This document shows, piece by piece, positions 1 to 10,200 of a stretch of DNA of 64,000 bases. The notes beneath the pieces are model-generated. The model was not told the DNA's origin. It saw nothing but the letters and a program-made list of their open reading frames with translations, and did no database searches. The translations under genes were made by a program, and so were the position numbers. Source of the stretch: Pantoea sp. BAV 3049 (lineage in GTDB: Bacteria; Pseudomonadota; Gammaproteobacteria; Enterobacterales; Enterobacteriaceae); the NCBI RefSeq assembly GCF_009765445.1, contig NZ_WHOY01000031.1:1984211-2048210 (forward strand), written 5' to 3'. Every line of letters starts with the position of its first letter. Position 1 is the stretch's first letter.

Positions 1-599
1 CTCCGGGCAGTGATGCCGGGCCGTTTATTATGCAGCCGGAAGGGATGGGGCGCCTGTTCGCTCTCGACAAGATGGCAGAAGGGCCCTTCCCGGAACACTA
101 TGAGCCGTTTGAGACACCAATCGGTACCAACCCGCTGCATCCGAAGGTGATATCCAACCCGGCGGCGCGTGTGTTCAAAGACGATCTGGCGACCATGGGC
201 AAGGCGGATAAATTCCCGTATGTCGGCACAACTTATCGTCTCACCGAGCATTTCCATTTCTGGACCAAGCACGCCAGGCTGAACGCCATCGCGCAGCCGG
301 AGCAGTTTGTGGAGATCGGTGAAGGGCTGGCAAACCGCCTTGGCATCATCGCGGGCGATACGGTGAAAGTCAGTTCTAACCGTGGCTATATCAAGGCAAA
401 AGCGGTCGTCACCAAGCGTATCCGCACGCTGACGGTGGACGGCAAGCCGGTGGATACCATTGGCATTCCGATCCACTGGGGTTTTGAAGGGGTGGCGAAA
501 AAAGGCTTCCTCGCCAATACCCTGACGCCGTTCGTCGGCGATGCCAATACGCAAACGCCAGAGTTTAAGGCGTTCCTGGTTAACGTGGAAAAAGTGTAA
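1..599 (+). CDS. fdoG: formate dehydrogenase-O major (alpha) subunit, C-terminal part
   Basis: C-terminal ~199 residues of the catalytic subunit of formate dehydrogenase-O, a periplasm-facing molybdenum selenoenzyme that oxidises formate and feeds electrons through FdoH and FdoI to quinone. The frame is open from base 3 and enters from the left edge, so the ATG at 30 is internal. What is visible is the molybdopterin-dinucleotide binding domain: PFPEHYEP, TTYRLTEHF, IPIHWGFEGVAKKG and the terminal FLVNVEKV are typical of FdoG/FdnG. The selenocysteine UGA, its SECIS hairpin and the Tat signal lie outside the window. FdnG is the close alternative; fdhE directly after the operon is the fdo arrangement. 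fdoH follows after 12 bases. Confidence 0.95.
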   Translation, partial: PGSDAGPFIMQPEGMGRLFALDKMAEGPFPEHYEPFETPIGTNPLHPKVISNPAARVFKDDLATMGKADKFPYVGTTYRLTEHFHFWTKHARLNAIAQPEQFVEIGEGLANRLGIIAGDTVKVSSNRGYIKAKAVVTKRIRTLTVDGKPVDTIGIPIHWGFEGVAKKGFLANTLTPFVGDANTQTPEFKAFLVNVEKV

Positions 600-611
600 C
601 GGAGACTGTTT

Positions 612-1499
612 ATGGCTTATCAATCGCAAGACATCATCCGCCGTTCCGCGACCAATGGCTTCACGCCCGCCCCACAGGCGAGGAACCATCAGGAAGAAGT
701 GGCAAAGCTGATCGACGTGACCACCTGCATCGGCTGCAAAGCCTGTCAGGTGGCCTGCTCGGAGTGGAACGATATCCGGGATGAAGTGGGACACAACGTC
801 GGGGTTTACGACAACCCCGCCGATCTGACCGCCAAATCCTGGACGGTGATGCGCTTTTCCGAGGTGGAAGAGAACAACCGGCTGGAGTGGCTGATCCGCA
901 AGGACGGCTGCATGCACTGTGCCGATCCCGGCTGTCTGAAGGCCTGTCCTTCAGAGGGGGCGATCATTCAGTATGCCAACGGCATTGTCGACTTTCAGTC
1001 GGAGCAGTGCATCGGCTGCGGCTACTGCATTGCGGGCTGTCCTTTTGACGTTCCCCGGTTAAATAAAGAGGACAATCGCGTCTATAAATGCACGCTGTGC
1101 GTCGATCGTGTCACCGTCGGTCAGGAACCTGCCTGCGTGAAAACCTGTCCGACCGGTGCTATCCACTTTGGCAGCAAAGAGGAGATGAAGCAGGTCGCGG
1201 CTGAGCGCGTCAGCGAGCTGAACACACGGGGTTACGCCAATGCCGGGGTGTACGATCCGGAAGGCGTGGGCGGCACGCACGTGATGTACGTGTTGCACCA
1301 TGCCGACCGGCCGCAGCTTTATCACGGCCTGCCGGATAACCCGAGCATCAGCCCGACGGTCACTTTCTGGAAAGGGATCTGGAAGCCTCTGGCTGCCATC
1401 GGCTTTGCCGCCACCTTCGCGGCCAGCGTGTTTCATTACGTGGGTATCGGGCCAAACCGGGTTGAGGAAGAGCAGCATGAGAAGGAGGATGAGCAATGA
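612..1499 (+). CDS. fdoH: formate dehydrogenase-O iron-sulfur (beta) subunit
   Basis: Electron-transfer subunit of formate dehydrogenase-O, 295 residues (about 300 in E. coli). It carries four ferredoxin-type [4Fe-4S] clusters whose cysteine groups are visible: [11 protein letters not shown] (near residue 39), [24 protein letters not shown] and CTLCVDR with PACVKTC. One transmembrane helix near the C-terminus (around residues 255-275) anchors it beside FdoI. A GGAG Shine-Dalgarno sequence precedes the ATG. The last codons overlap the fdoI start (ATGA), implying translational coupling. Electrons pass from the Mo/selenocysteine site in FdoG across these clusters to the haem b of FdoI. Confidence 0.97.
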   Translation: MAYQSQDIIRRSATNGFTPAPQARNHQEEVAKLIDVTTCIGCKACQVACSEWNDIRDEVGHNVGVYDNPADLTAKSWTVMRFSEVEENNRLEWLIRKDGCMHCADPGCLKACPSEGAIIQYANGIVDFQSEQCIGCGYCIAGCPFDVPRLNKEDNRVYKCTLCVDRVTVGQEPACVKTCPTGAIHFGSKEEMKQVAAERVSELNTRGYANAGVYDPEGVGGTHVMYVLHHADRPQLYHGLPDNPSISPTVTFWKGIWKPLAAIGFAATFAASVFHYVGIGPNRVEEEQHEKEDEQ

Positions 1500-2140
1500 A
1501 AAAACGCGACCGCATTCAGCGCTACAGCGCGCCGGAACGCATCAACCACTGGGTTGTGGCGTTTTGCTTTGTCTTTGCCGCCCTCAGCGGGCTGGGGTTT
1601 TTCTTCCCCTCGTTTAACTGGCTGATGAATATTCTCGGCTCGCCGCAGCTGGCCCGCATTCTTCACCCCTTTATCGGAGTGGTGATGTTCGTTGCGTTTT
1701 TACTGATGTTTTTCCGCTACTGGCAGCACAATCTGGTCGACCGTGAAGATCTGTACTGGGCAAAAAATATTCATAAAATTGCCCTTAACCAGGAAGTCGG
1801 GGATACGGGACGCTATAATTTCGGGCAGAAGAGCGTATTCTGGGCTGCTATCATCAGTTTAGTACTGCTGCTGGCCAGCGGTATTGTTATCTGGCGGCCT
1901 TACTTTGCCGGTGCCTTCGCCATTCCGGTGATTCGCCTGGCGCTGCTGGTTCACTCCGTTGCCGCCGCAGGGCTGATTTTGGTCATTATGGTCCACATTT
2001 ACGCGGCGCTGTGGGTGAAAGGCACCCTCACCGCGATGGTTGAAGGCTGGGTGACCCCGGCCTGGGCGAAACGTCACCATCCGCGCTGGTACCGCGCCGT
2101 TCGCGAACGGCAACTGAAACAACAGGAAAAACGTCCCTGA
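1496..2140 (+). CDS. fdoI: formate dehydrogenase-O cytochrome b556 (gamma) subunit
   Basis: Membrane subunit of formate dehydrogenase-O, 214 residues (211 in E. coli). It binds two b haems and reduces quinone. The N-terminus [15 protein letters not shown] holds the histidine of the cytochrome b561/FdnI family, and four hydrophobic segments are visible (roughly residues 17-35, 52-72, 112-132, 150-172), as expected. The ATG overlaps the fdoH stop (ATGA), and its own TGA overlaps the fdhE start (TGATG), so the four genes fdoGHI-fdhE are a tightly coupled operon. The C-terminal tail is basic and cytoplasmic by analogy with FdnI. Confidence 0.96.
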   Translation: MKKRDRIQRYSAPERINHWVVAFCFVFAALSGLGFFFPSFNWLMNILGSPQLARILHPFIGVVMFVAFLLMFFRYWQHNLVDREDLYWAKNIHKIALNQEVGDTGRYNFGQKSVFWAAIISLVLLLASGIVIWRPYFAGAFAIPVIRLALLVHSVAAAGLILVIMVHIYAALWVKGTLTAMVEGWVTPAWAKRHHPRWYRAVRERQLKQQEKRP

Positions 2141-3066
2141 TGAGTATTCGCATAATCCCGCAGGAAAGGCTTGCGAAAGGCGACAAAAAAACGGCGGAGA
2201 TGATCCCGCCGTTACTTTTCCCCAGGCTGAAAAATTTGTACTCACGCCGCGCTGCCCGACTGCGCCAGCTGGCAGAAAAAAATCCGCTGGGTGATTATCT
2301 GCGCTTTGCCGCTGTTATCGCTACTGCCCAGGAGATCGTGCTGTATGACCATCCTTTACAGATGGATCTGCACGCCCGACTGGTGGAGACGGCAGCCAGC
2401 GGCAAACCGCCACTGGATATCCATACCCTGCCCCGCGACGGACACTGGCAGCGTCTGCTGCATTCACTCATCGCTGAGCTGAAGCCGGAAATGACTGGCC
2501 AGGCGCTGGCAGTGCTGGAAAATCTGGAAAAGGCTTCCGCACCGGAGCTGGAGGCGATGGCCTCCGCACTGTTCGCCAACGACTTCGCTCAGGTCAGCAG
2601 CGATAAATCGCCGTTTATCTGGGCTGCCCTGTCACTGTACTGGGCGCAGATGGCTGCGCTGATCCCCGGCAAAGCCCGTGCCGAATACGGTGAACAGCGC
2701 CAGTTCTGCCCGGTCTGCGCCAGCGTGCCGGTTTCCAGCGTGATCCATATGGGTACGCAAAATGGCGGCCTGCGCTATCTGCACTGCAACCTGTGCGAAA
2801 GCGAGTGGTATGTGGTGCGCGCCAAATGCAGCAACTGCGAGCAAACCCGCGATTTACACTACTGGTCGCTGGACAGCGAAGTGGCAGCGATCAAAGCAGA
2901 AAGCTGTGGCGACTGCGGCACCTACTTGAAAATGCTCTATCAGGAGAAAGACCCGGCAGTGGAGCCGGTAGCCGACGATCTGGCCTCGCTGGTGCTGGAT
3001 GCCCGCATGGAACAGGAAGGATTTTCACGCAGCAGCTTGAATCCTTTCCTTTTTCCGGGAGAATGA
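2140..3066 (+). CDS. fdhE: formate dehydrogenase accessory protein FdhE
   Basis: Cytoplasmic factor required for active respiratory formate dehydrogenases; known FdhE proteins interact with the catalytic subunits before Tat export. Length 308 residues (309 in E. coli). The C-terminal half carries the rubredoxin-like metal-binding cysteine pairs [22 protein letters not shown] and CGDCGTY that define the family. The start overlaps the fdoI stop by one base. It is the last gene of the fdo operon; a GC-rich hairpin follows 33 bases after the stop. Confidence 0.96.
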   Translation: MSIRIIPQERLAKGDKKTAEMIPPLLFPRLKNLYSRRAARLRQLAEKNPLGDYLRFAAVIATAQEIVLYDHPLQMDLHARLVETAASGKPPLDIHTLPRDGHWQRLLHSLIAELKPEMTGQALAVLENLEKASAPELEAMASALFANDFAQVSSDKSPFIWAALSLYWAQMAALIPGKARAEYGEQRQFCPVCASVPVSSVIHMGTQNGGLRYLHCNLCESEWYVVRAKCSNCEQTRDLHYWSLDSEVAAIKAESCGDCGTYLKMLYQEKDPAVEPVADDLASLVLDARMEQEGFSRSSLNPFLFPGE

Positions 3067-3098
3067 CTGAAAGGCAGCCGCCCGTTTAACGACAACCA

Positions 3099-3116
3099 GG
3101 CCGGATCGCTCCGGCC
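3099..3116 (+). terminator. GC-rich hairpin after fdhE, possible terminator
   Basis: Perfect 7-bp arms GGCCGGA/TCCGGCC around a 4-base loop, between fdhE and yibF. No T-tract follows, so it may be a processing or transcript-end stabilising hairpin rather than an intrinsic terminator. Confidence 0.45.
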
Positions 3117-3134
3117 CGACAGGGGAATCGCACA

Positions 3135-3746
3135 ATGAAACTCATCGGCAGTTATACCAGTCCCTTCGTACGGAAAATTTCGGTGATCATGCTGGAAAAA
3201 GGCATCACGTTTGAGTTTATCAACGAATCACCCTGGACGGAGGAGAGCCACGTCCCGCAGTACAACCCGCTGGGCAAAGTCCCCGCGCTGGTGACCGGGC
3301 CGGAGGAAACCTGGTATGACTCCCATATCATTGCCGCGTACCTTGAACAGTTGGATATCGCACCAGCGCTGATGCCGCGAGAGAAGCTGGCAGCGCTGAA
3401 GGTGCAACAGCTGGAGGCGCTGGCGGACGGCATTGGCGATGCGGCGGTGATCCTGTTACGGGAGCAAATGCGTCCGCCGGAGCAGCAAATGGAAAGCCAG
3501 CTTCTGCGCCAGCGAGAGAAAATTCAGCGCGGACTGGATGCACTGGAAAAGGAAGCCGCTAAAGGCACCGTACTGAACAGCGACAGGTTGAATGTGGCAG
3601 ACATCGCCACCGCCTGCCTGATCGGCTTTATCAATTTCCGCCGCATTCTGCCGAACTGGTGCGTGGAGCGCCCGGCACTGGTGAAACTGGCGGAAAAAAT
3701 GTTCGAACGCGAGAGTTTTGCCCGTACGGTCCCCCCAACATCGTGA
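3135..3746 (+). CDS. yibF: glutathione S-transferase family protein YibF
   Basis: 203-residue GST-fold protein matching E. coli YibF (202 residues). The N-terminal thioredoxin-like domain begins [16 protein letters not shown] and contains the NPLGKVPAL segment with the cis-proline of the glutathione site; the C-terminal helical domain starts near residue 90. The physiological substrate is not established for this family. It lies 16 bases before selA, as in E. coli where yibF, selA and selB are consecutive; whether it helps selenium or glutathione metabolism is only suggested by that position. Start chosen at the ATG at 3135, preceded by AGGGG. Confidence 0.9.
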   Translation: MKLIGSYTSPFVRKISVIMLEKGITFEFINESPWTEESHVPQYNPLGKVPALVTGPEETWYDSHIIAAYLEQLDIAPALMPREKLAALKVQQLEALADGIGDAAVILLREQMRPPEQQMESQLLRQREKIQRGLDALEKEAAKGTVLNSDRLNVADIATACLIGFINFRRILPNWCVERPALVKLAEKMFERESFARTVPPTS

Positions 3747-3762
3747 GTCCCTTAGTGAAACC

Positions 3763-5142
3763 ATGAACACACTTTTCAGCCAGCTCCCGTCCATCGACAG
3801 CCTGCTGCGCGACTCCGCCGTACAGGCCCTGACCGGCCAGTATGGTCACCAGCAGGTCGTTACCACTCTGAGAAAGCTGCAGCAGGAGGCCAGAGAGCAG
3901 ATCCTGCAACAGCAGCAGTTGCCGGAGTGGCAGGTCGACTGGCCGCAGGCAGCAGAACAACGTCTGCAGGCTCAACAGCAGAGCGCGCTGCGCCCGGTCT
4001 TTAATCTGACCGGCACCGTGCTGCATACCAATCTGGGGCGTGCCTTGCTCAGTGAAAGCGCGGTGGAAGCGGTTGCCTGCGTGATGCGCTCACCGGTGAC
4101 GCTCGAATACGCGCTGGATGAAGCGGAGCGTGGGCATCGTGACCGGACGTTAGCCGATCTGTTGTGCCAGCTGACCGGTGCAGAAGATGCCTGCATCGTG
4201 AATAACAACGCGGCGGCAGTGCTGCTGATGCTGGCCGCGCTGGCACCCGGTCAGGAAGTTGTCGTCTCACGCGGTGAGCTGGTAGAGATCGGCGGGGCCT
4301 TTCGCATTCCCGATGTGATGAAGCAGGCTGGCTGTCAGCTGGCTGAAGTGGGCACGACCAACCGCACCCATCTGAAAGATTACCGCCAGGCTGTCGGGGA
4401 AAATACCGCGCTGCTGATGAAGGTGCACACCAGTAATTATCAGATTGAAGGTTTTACCAGCGCAGTGGAAGAGAGCGATCTGGCCGCGCTGGGGCGCGAG
4501 CTGAACGTGCCGGTGATTACCGATCTGGGCAGCGGCTCGCTGATCGACCTCAGTCAGTACGGCCTGCCTGCCGAACCCATGCCGCAGCAGTTGATTGCCG
4601 CCGGGGTCAGCCTGGTGAGTTTTTCGGGCGACAAGCTGCTGGGGGGCCCACAGGCCGGGATTATCGTCGGCAAAAAAACGCTGATTGCCCGTCTGCAACA
4701 GCATCCGCTGAAGCGGGCACTCCGCGTGGATAAAATGGTGCTCGCCGCGCTGGAAGCCACCCTGAAGCTTTATCTGCAGCCGGAAAAGCTGGCTGAACAG
4801 CTTCCGACGCTACGTTTGCTGACCCGTTCGCAGGCTGATATCCGTGCCCAGGCTGAGCGTCTGTTACCCGCACTCGAAAAAGCATTTGGTGAACAATTTT
4901 CGCTTGAGATCGCTGCCTGTTCATCACAAATCGGCAGCGGTTCATTGCCGGTCGATCTGCTACCCGGTATGGCAGTAACGCTGACTCCACGCGACGGTCG
5001 TGGCAGTGCGCTGCAACAACTGGCCGCTACTTTGCGCCAGCTGGCCGTACCGGTTATCGGAAGGATCCAGGCTGGTAAGCTGTGGCTGGATCTCCGCTGC
5101 CTGCAGGAGGAAGCGCTGTTCCTCAAGACGATAGCCCGATGA
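3763..5142 (+). CDS. selA: L-seryl-tRNA(Sec) selenium transferase
   Basis: PLP enzyme that converts seryl-tRNA(Sec) to selenocysteyl-tRNA(Sec) with selenophosphate. 459 residues with the start at 3763 (463 in E. coli), chosen because [17 protein letters not shown] aligns with the E. coli N-terminus; an in-frame upstream ATG at 3718 would lie inside yibF. The PLP lysine is in [14 protein letters not shown], and the conserved [21 protein letters not shown] segment (here starting at [17 protein letters not shown]) and [10 protein letters not shown] are present. The stop overlaps the selB ATG (ATGA). Together with selB it supplies selenocysteine for FdoG encoded just upstream. Confidence 0.97.
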   Translation: MNTLFSQLPSIDSLLRDSAVQALTGQYGHQQVVTTLRKLQQEAREQILQQQQLPEWQVDWPQAAEQRLQAQQQSALRPVFNLTGTVLHTNLGRALLSESAVEAVACVMRSPVTLEYALDEAERGHRDRTLADLLCQLTGAEDACIVNNNAAAVLLMLAALAPGQEVVVSRGELVEIGGAFRIPDVMKQAGCQLAEVGTTNRTHLKDYRQAVGENTALLMKVHTSNYQIEGFTSAVEESDLAALGRELNVPVITDLGSGSLIDLSQYGLPAEPMPQQLIAAGVSLVSFSGDKLLGGPQAGIIVGKKTLIARLQQHPLKRALRVDKMVLAALEATLKLYLQPEKLAEQLPTLRLLTRSQADIRAQAERLLPALEKAFGEQFSLEIAACSSQIGSGSLPVDLLPGMAVTLTPRDGRGSALQQLAATLRQLAVPVIGRIQAGKLWLDLRCLQEEALFLKTIAR

Positions 5143-6977
5143 TCATTGCCAGTGCAGGCCATGTCGATCATGGCAAAACCGCGCTGCTGCATGCGATCAC
5201 CGGGATCAACGCCGACCGCCTGCCGGAAGAGAAAGCGCGCGGTATGACCATCGATCTCGGTTATGCCTACTGGCCGCAATACGATGGCCGCGTAATCGGC
5301 TTTATCGACGTGCCAGGTCATGAAAAATTCCTCACCAATATGCTCAGCGGCACTGGCGGCCTGGATCACTCCCTGCTGGCGGTGGCAGCCGATGACGGCG
5401 TGATGCCGCAAACCCGCGAGCATCTGGCTATCCTTCAGCTTAACGGCCAGCCTCCTCTGACCGTCGCCATTACCAAGGCAGACCGGGCGGATGAGTCGCG
5501 CCTGCTGGAAGTGGAGCAGCAGATACGCGAGCTGACCACGCAGCTGGGCTGGCCGGAGATCGCCCTGTTCGTCACCAGCGTGACGGAGAGTCGCGGCATC
5601 GGCGAACTGGCCAGCCATCTCCGCCAGCTTCCTTCGCGTAGCCGGGACGAGAATAAGCGTTTCCGGCTGGCGATTGACCGCGCATTCAATGTGAAAGGCA
5701 CAGGCACGGTGGTGACCGGAACGGCGCTGGGCGGCAAGGTCAGCGTTGGCGATAAACTCTGGCTGACCGGAATGGACAAAGCCGTGCGCGTGCGGGGACT
5801 GCATGCGCAAAACCAGCCGACAGAAGTGGCTTACGGCGGCCAGCGAATCGCCCTTAACATCACTGGCGGCGTGGAAAAAAGCGAGATTTCCCGTGGCGAC
5901 TGGCTGCTGGAAACCCGGGCAGAAAGTCCGACAGAACGGCTGATTGTGGCGCTGACTCTGCACCAGCCGCTGCAGCAGGGGCAACCGCTGCATATCCATC
6001 ATGCGGCAAGCCATATTACCGGTCGCGTTTCAGTGCTGGATGGCGATCTGGCAGAACTGCGGCTGGATACCCCGCTTTGGCTGGCCGATAACGACCGGCT
6101 GATCCTGCGTGACATTGCCGCCCGCCAGACGCTGGCCGGCGCAAGGGTGGTGCTGCTCACGCCGAAAAAACGCGGCAAGCGGCAGCCTGATTATCTGCAC
6201 TGGCTGCATCAGCTGACGGCGGCAGAAAACGACGGGCAGGCACTGGAATGTTATCTGCAGGAGCACCCCTGCCGCAAAGAGCTGCTGGCCTGGGCACGGC
6301 AGCTGACTCCATCGGCAATGGCCAACGAGCTTGAGGCGCTTAAACCGGTCGAAGCCGGAGATTACCTGATGCTGACCGGTTCCATTGCAAAGTGGCAGGC
6401 GCTGCTGCACAACACCCTGAGCGACTATCATCAGCACCACGGTGACAGGCCGGGCCTGGGGCGCGACCGCCTACGGCGCATGGCGCTGCCAAACCAGCCG
6501 GAAGAGGTGGGCCTGGCGCTGATTGATCTGCTTACGGCCAGCGGCGAACTGGGCAACAACCACGGCTGGCTGCACCTGCCCGAATTCTCCATCGACTTCC
6601 TCCCTGAAGAGGCGCAGCTCTGGCAGCGTGCCGAACCGCTGCTGGCTGAGGGTGCCTGGTGGGTCCGTGATATGGCAGAAAAGCTGGGGGTGGAAGAGGA
6701 GCTGATGCGGCACACGTTACGCAAGGCGGCGCAGAGTGGCTTTATCACTGCTATTGTCAAAGATCGCTACTTCTCCAGCGAAAAGATGAAAAGCTTCGCT
6801 GAACTGATCCGCCAGCGTGACCAGGCAGGCCAGAGCACCAGCGCGGCAGATTTCCGCGACCAGCTGGCGGTCGGCCGCAAACTGGCCGTGCAGGTGCTGG
6901 AATTTTTTGACCGCAGTGGTTTCACCCGTCGTAAAGGCAACGAGCATCTGCTGCGGGACAGCGACATGTTCAGCTAA
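5139..6977 (+). CDS. selB: selenocysteine-specific translation elongation factor
   Basis: GTPase that brings selenocysteyl-tRNA(Sec) to the ribosome at UGA codons followed by a SECIS hairpin. 612 residues (614 in E. coli). The EF-Tu-like G domain begins [17 protein letters not shown] (P-loop), followed by the switch I segment [17 protein letters not shown] (G3) and TKAD (G4). The C-terminal ~250 residues are the winged-helix repeats that bind SECIS RNA. The start at 5139 overlaps the selA stop; a longer upstream frame from 5082 lacks family support. The gene is the end of the selAB unit. Confidence 0.97.
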   Translation: MIIASAGHVDHGKTALLHAITGINADRLPEEKARGMTIDLGYAYWPQYDGRVIGFIDVPGHEKFLTNMLSGTGGLDHSLLAVAADDGVMPQTREHLAILQLNGQPPLTVAITKADRADESRLLEVEQQIRELTTQLGWPEIALFVTSVTESRGIGELASHLRQLPSRSRDENKRFRLAIDRAFNVKGTGTVVTGTALGGKVSVGDKLWLTGMDKAVRVRGLHAQNQPTEVAYGGQRIALNITGGVEKSEISRGDWLLETRAESPTERLIVALTLHQPLQQGQPLHIHHAASHITGRVSVLDGDLAELRLDTPLWLADNDRLILRDIAARQTLAGARVVLLTPKKRGKRQPDYLHWLHQLTAAENDGQALECYLQEHPCRKELLAWARQLTPSAMANELEALKPVEAGDYLMLTGSIAKWQALLHNTLSDYHQHHGDRPGLGRDRLRRMALPNQPEEVGLALIDLLTASGELGNNHGWLHLPEFSIDFLPEEAQLWQRAEPLLAEGAWWVRDMAEKLGVEEELMRHTLRKAAQSGFITAIVKDRYFSSEKMKSFAELIRQRDQAGQSTSAADFRDQLAVGRKLAVQVLEFFDRSGFTRRKGNEHLLRDSDMFS

Positions 6978-7020
6978 ATGCGTCTACAGTATAGAGATTA
7001 CCAGTGGATGGGATCGGGAA

Positions 7021-7683
7021 ATGAAGGCACTGCACTTTCTGCGTCACTATTACCACACACGTCCCAGGCTGCTGGCTGCTTTTATCGTGGCAGTCGCCAG
7101 CTTTTGTTTCCTGCCGGCAAGCCAGCCGCTGGTGCAAAAACTGCTGATTAGCTGGAACATACTGGCGTGGCTTTATCTGCTGCTGCTCTGGTGGCTGCTG
7201 CTCACCACCCCCACCAGGGAGATTGCCAGAATTGCCCGCGAACAGGACGAGAGCGCAGCCACCGTGCTGGGCCTGGTCTGCCTCACCTGCCTGGTCAGTA
7301 TTCTGGCGATCCTGTTTGAACTCGGTGCAGTGAAGCACCTTTCGCAAGCCGGTCAGGCCCGGCATATCCTGCTGACTGCCCTCACGCTGATCGTCTCCTG
7401 GTCTCTGCTGCCCACGGCTTTTGCCATGCACTATGCCCATATGTACTATCAGGGCGATCCGGAGAAAAAGGTCCTGCTGTTTCCGGATAAGATCGCCGAA
7501 CCCGGCTACTGGGATTTTATCTACTACTCCTTCACCATCGCGGTGGCCGCGCAAACAGCTGATGTGGCAACCGGGAATACCGCCGTCCGGCGCATCACCA
7601 CGCTGCAGGCGGTATTATCCTTTCTGTTTAACCTGGCTATCCTGGGGCTTTCCATTAACGTCGGCGCAGGATTACTCAGTTAA
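7021..7683 (+). CDS. DUF1345 integral membrane protein
   Basis: 220-residue protein of the DUF1345 family, which has no established function. Hydrophobic helices are visible near residues 18-36, 42-60, 80-100, 110-135 and 195-215. The signature region ends in KIAEPGYWDFIYYSFTIAV, followed by QTADV, typical of the family and vaguely resembling an ion-channel pore loop. The ATG at 7021 is chosen because a purine-rich GGGATCGGGAA leader precedes it; the open frame extends upstream into selB but without family similarity. It converges on torZ with a 33-base gap. Confidence 0.8.
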   Translation: MKALHFLRHYYHTRPRLLAAFIVAVASFCFLPASQPLVQKLLISWNILAWLYLLLLWWLLLTTPTREIARIAREQDESAATVLGLVCLTCLVSILAILFELGAVKHLSQAGQARHILLTALTLIVSWSLLPTAFAMHYAHMYYQGDPEKKVLLFPDKIAEPGYWDFIYYSFTIAVAAQTADVATGNTAVRRITTLQAVLSFLFNLAILGLSINVGAGLLS

Positions 7684-7716
7684 GTTCGCAGAACCCTGAG
7701 CCGGATCCGTAGTAGC

Positions 7717-10200
7717 TCAAGCCCGTGCAGCAGGCTGCTGAGCCAGGTGCGCGGTGTTAGCCGGAGCCTCACCGGTGAACTTCTCAATCTCCAGCAGCGC
7801 CATATGCCCGCAGTTGCCCTGCGCCAGCCTTGACGAACCAATATCGAAAGTCAGGCAATTAACGTTGCCATTCTTGCACAACGTGCCGGGTATGGACGGG
7901 TCCTGCGGATCATACCAGGCCCCTTCACTGATACGCACCACGCCGGGACGAATATCTTCCGTTACGTCTGCTCCAACCAGGATCTGCCCCCGATCGTTAA
8001 AGGCCCTGACCAGATCGCCAGACTTGATCCCCCGGATTGCAGCATCCTGTGGGTTGATCAGAATGGCTTCCCGGTCGGCCACGGCATATTTTCTCCGCAA
8101 AGGCGTGTTGTCCAACTGGGAATGCAGCCGGTGGCCCGAATGTGCCGTGTTCAGGGATAGCGGATACTTACGTGCCAGCGGACTGCCATGCCACTCTTTC
8201 GGCGGCTGCCAGCCCGGCAGGCCAGCACAGTCCGGATACTTCATGCTGGCGACGGTCTGCGAGAAAATTTCAATCTTGCCGCTTGGCGTTCCCAAAGGAT
8301 TCAGCAGGGGATCGGCCCGATAATCTGCGAAGCGCACCCACTGCCTGTTCTCTTCCGGTATCGGGAAGCGAATGTAGTTTCCTGACTGCCAGAACATATC
8401 GAATGGCGGCAGAGGGATCCCGGCGTTGCGCGCCTGAACTTTCATGTTGTCGTACATCGCTTTCAGCCACAGCATCTCATCCCGGCCTTCGGTAAAGGCC
8501 TGCTCCACGCCAAGGTGGGCAGCCAGGGCGCTGAAAATAGCAAAATCACTGCGTGACTGATGCTGGGGCGGCACACACTGATGCATGGGGAAAACGTAGA
8601 GTTGCGAATAATCACCGCCCATATCCAGATCGTTACGCTCATAGCTGGTGGTGCAGGGCAGCACAATATCTGCATGCCTGGCGGTGGCAGTCCAGTAAGG
8701 TTCATGCACCACAATAGTTTCCGGTCGCCGCCACGCCTTAAGAAGATTGTTGGTATCCTGATGATGGTGGAAAGGGTTACCCCCGGCCACATAGACCATT
8801 TTCACGTCCGGATAGGTCACCTGCTTACCATTGAAATCAATGGTTTTTCCGGGATTAGCCAGGCAATCGGCAATGCGCGCCACCGGAATGGGTGCGGGAG
8901 AATTTGCCGGAGCGGCCCCGGCGCTGATGCCGGAGAGAATACCGCCTCTGGCCGTGGGGCTGCCGCCGGAGGAGTAATGGTAGCTGAAGCCAAAGCCGCC
9001 GCCGGGCAGCCCAATCTGACCGGTCATCGCTGCCAGCGTCACCAGCAGCCAGTGAGGTTGCTCGCCATGGTGCTGGCGCTGAATTCCCCAGCCCGCCATG
9101 ATCATCGTGCGTTGTCTGACCAGCGTTCTCGCCAGTTCGCGCAGCCGTTCTGCATCAATACCGCAGATCGCGCTGGCCCATTCGGCACTTTTCACCGTGC
9201 CATCACTTTCACCCAGCAGGTAAGCGCGGAATTTATCGAACCCCACGGTGTAGCGCTGCAGGAAGGCCTCATCATGCAACTTTTCCGTCAGCAGGGTATG
9301 GGCCAGGCCGAGGATCATCGCGGCATCGGTGTAAGCGGCAGGAGCCAGCCATTCCGCCTTCAACTTCCTGGCGCTCGGGCTGCGGATGGGATCAATGCAG
9401 ATAACCCGCGTTCCCTTAGCCGCCAGCGCCTCAAATCCGGCCAGACCGACGTGATCGGGCACGTTCCAGCTGTTTTTCAGCGTGGTCAACGGGTTGCACC
9501 CCCAGAGGATCACCAGCTCGCTATGTTCAATCACGTTGGGCCAGCTGGTTTGCTGCTCGTAGACCTCCATTGAACCGACAACATGAGACATGATCACCTG
9601 CGCTGCGCCGGTAGAGTAGTCTCCGCTGTAGCTGAGAAAGCCACCCGCGAGGTTCATCAGACGGCTCAGCAACGCGCGGCTGTTGTGTAACATCCCGGTA
9701 CTTTTCCAGCCATAAGAACCGGCATAGATTGATGAAGGGCCAGCGGTTTGCTGCAGGTGACGGATCTGGTCGCCCACCAGCCGGATAGCTTTGTCCCAGC
9801 TGACCTGCACCCACTCATCCCTGCCGCGCAGGTCGTTTCGGCTGTCCGGCCCCTGTTCAAGCCAACTTTTACGGATCATTGGGGAGGTAATCCGGTTGTG
9901 GGCATGAACCTGATACGGTGCCATATCAATCAGCTCGTTGGGGGCAGGATCGTCCTGAACCGGCCTGACGCCTACCATCCGGTCGCTCTCCACCAGCGCT
10001 TCAAATGCTCCCCAGTGTGCCGCAGTGAGGATACCTTCCTGCGCAGGTCTCAGGGCTTTAAACAGCGGCATAGCCTGACTGATGGCCTGCGCGAGAACGG
10101 ATTTGCTGAACAGCAGATCCAGCGAGCCGGCGGCCATCAGCAACCCTCCTGCCTGCAAGAAACGGCGGCGTGACAGTCCGCTTAGCGTATTATTTTTCAT
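7717..10200 (-). CDS. torZ: periplasmic TMAO / S- and N-oxide reductase, TorZ/BisC type molybdoenzyme
   Basis: Member of the DMSO-reductase family (TorA/TorZ/BisC branch), 827 residues. The N-terminus carries a Tat signal with SRRRFLQ followed by a hydrophobic stretch ending near SVLAQA, so the enzyme is exported folded with its bis-MGD cofactor. The segment YSGDYSTGAAQ holds the serine that ligates Mo in this branch. The C-terminal MGD-binding domain contains LNTAHSGHRLHSQLDN. Start placed at 10200 (MKNNTLSGLSRRRF); it overlaps the end of torY by 11 bases, indicating a torYZ operon. Substrate preference (TMAO, biotin sulfoxide or other oxides) cannot be read from the sequence. Confidence 0.92.
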   Translation of the reverse strand: MKNNTLSGLSRRRFLQAGGLLMAAGSLDLLFSKSVLAQAISQAMPLFKALRPAQEGILTAAHWGAFEALVESDRMVGVRPVQDDPAPNELIDMAPYQVHAHNRITSPMIRKSWLEQGPDSRNDLRGRDEWVQVSWDKAIRLVGDQIRHLQQTAGPSSIYAGSYGWKSTGMLHNSRALLSRLMNLAGGFLSYSGDYSTGAAQVIMSHVVGSMEVYEQQTSWPNVIEHSELVILWGCNPLTTLKNSWNVPDHVGLAGFEALAAKGTRVICIDPIRSPSARKLKAEWLAPAAYTDAAMILGLAHTLLTEKLHDEAFLQRYTVGFDKFRAYLLGESDGTVKSAEWASAICGIDAERLRELARTLVRQRTMIMAGWGIQRQHHGEQPHWLLVTLAAMTGQIGLPGGGFGFSYHYSSGGSPTARGGILSGISAGAAPANSPAPIPVARIADCLANPGKTIDFNGKQVTYPDVKMVYVAGGNPFHHHQDTNNLLKAWRRPETIVVHEPYWTATARHADIVLPCTTSYERNDLDMGGDYSQLYVFPMHQCVPPQHQSRSDFAIFSALAAHLGVEQAFTEGRDEMLWLKAMYDNMKVQARNAGIPLPPFDMFWQSGNYIRFPIPEENRQWVRFADYRADPLLNPLGTPSGKIEIFSQTVASMKYPDCAGLPGWQPPKEWHGSPLARKYPLSLNTAHSGHRLHSQLDNTPLRRKYAVADREAILINPQDAAIRGIKSGDLVRAFNDRGQILVGADVTEDIRPGVVRISEGAWYDPQDPSIPGTLCKNGNVNCLTFDIGSSRLAQGNCGHMALLEIEKFTGEAPANTAHLAQQPAARA

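Noticed and set aside
4770..6014. 414-codon minus-strand frame opposite selA-selB
   Set aside because: Shadow of two strongly conserved genes in high-GC DNA; no ribosome site and no recognisable family.
8560..9573. 337-codon plus-strand frame opposite torZ
   Set aside because: Antisense shadow of the molybdoenzyme gene; low-complexity composition typical of reversed GC-rich coding sequence.
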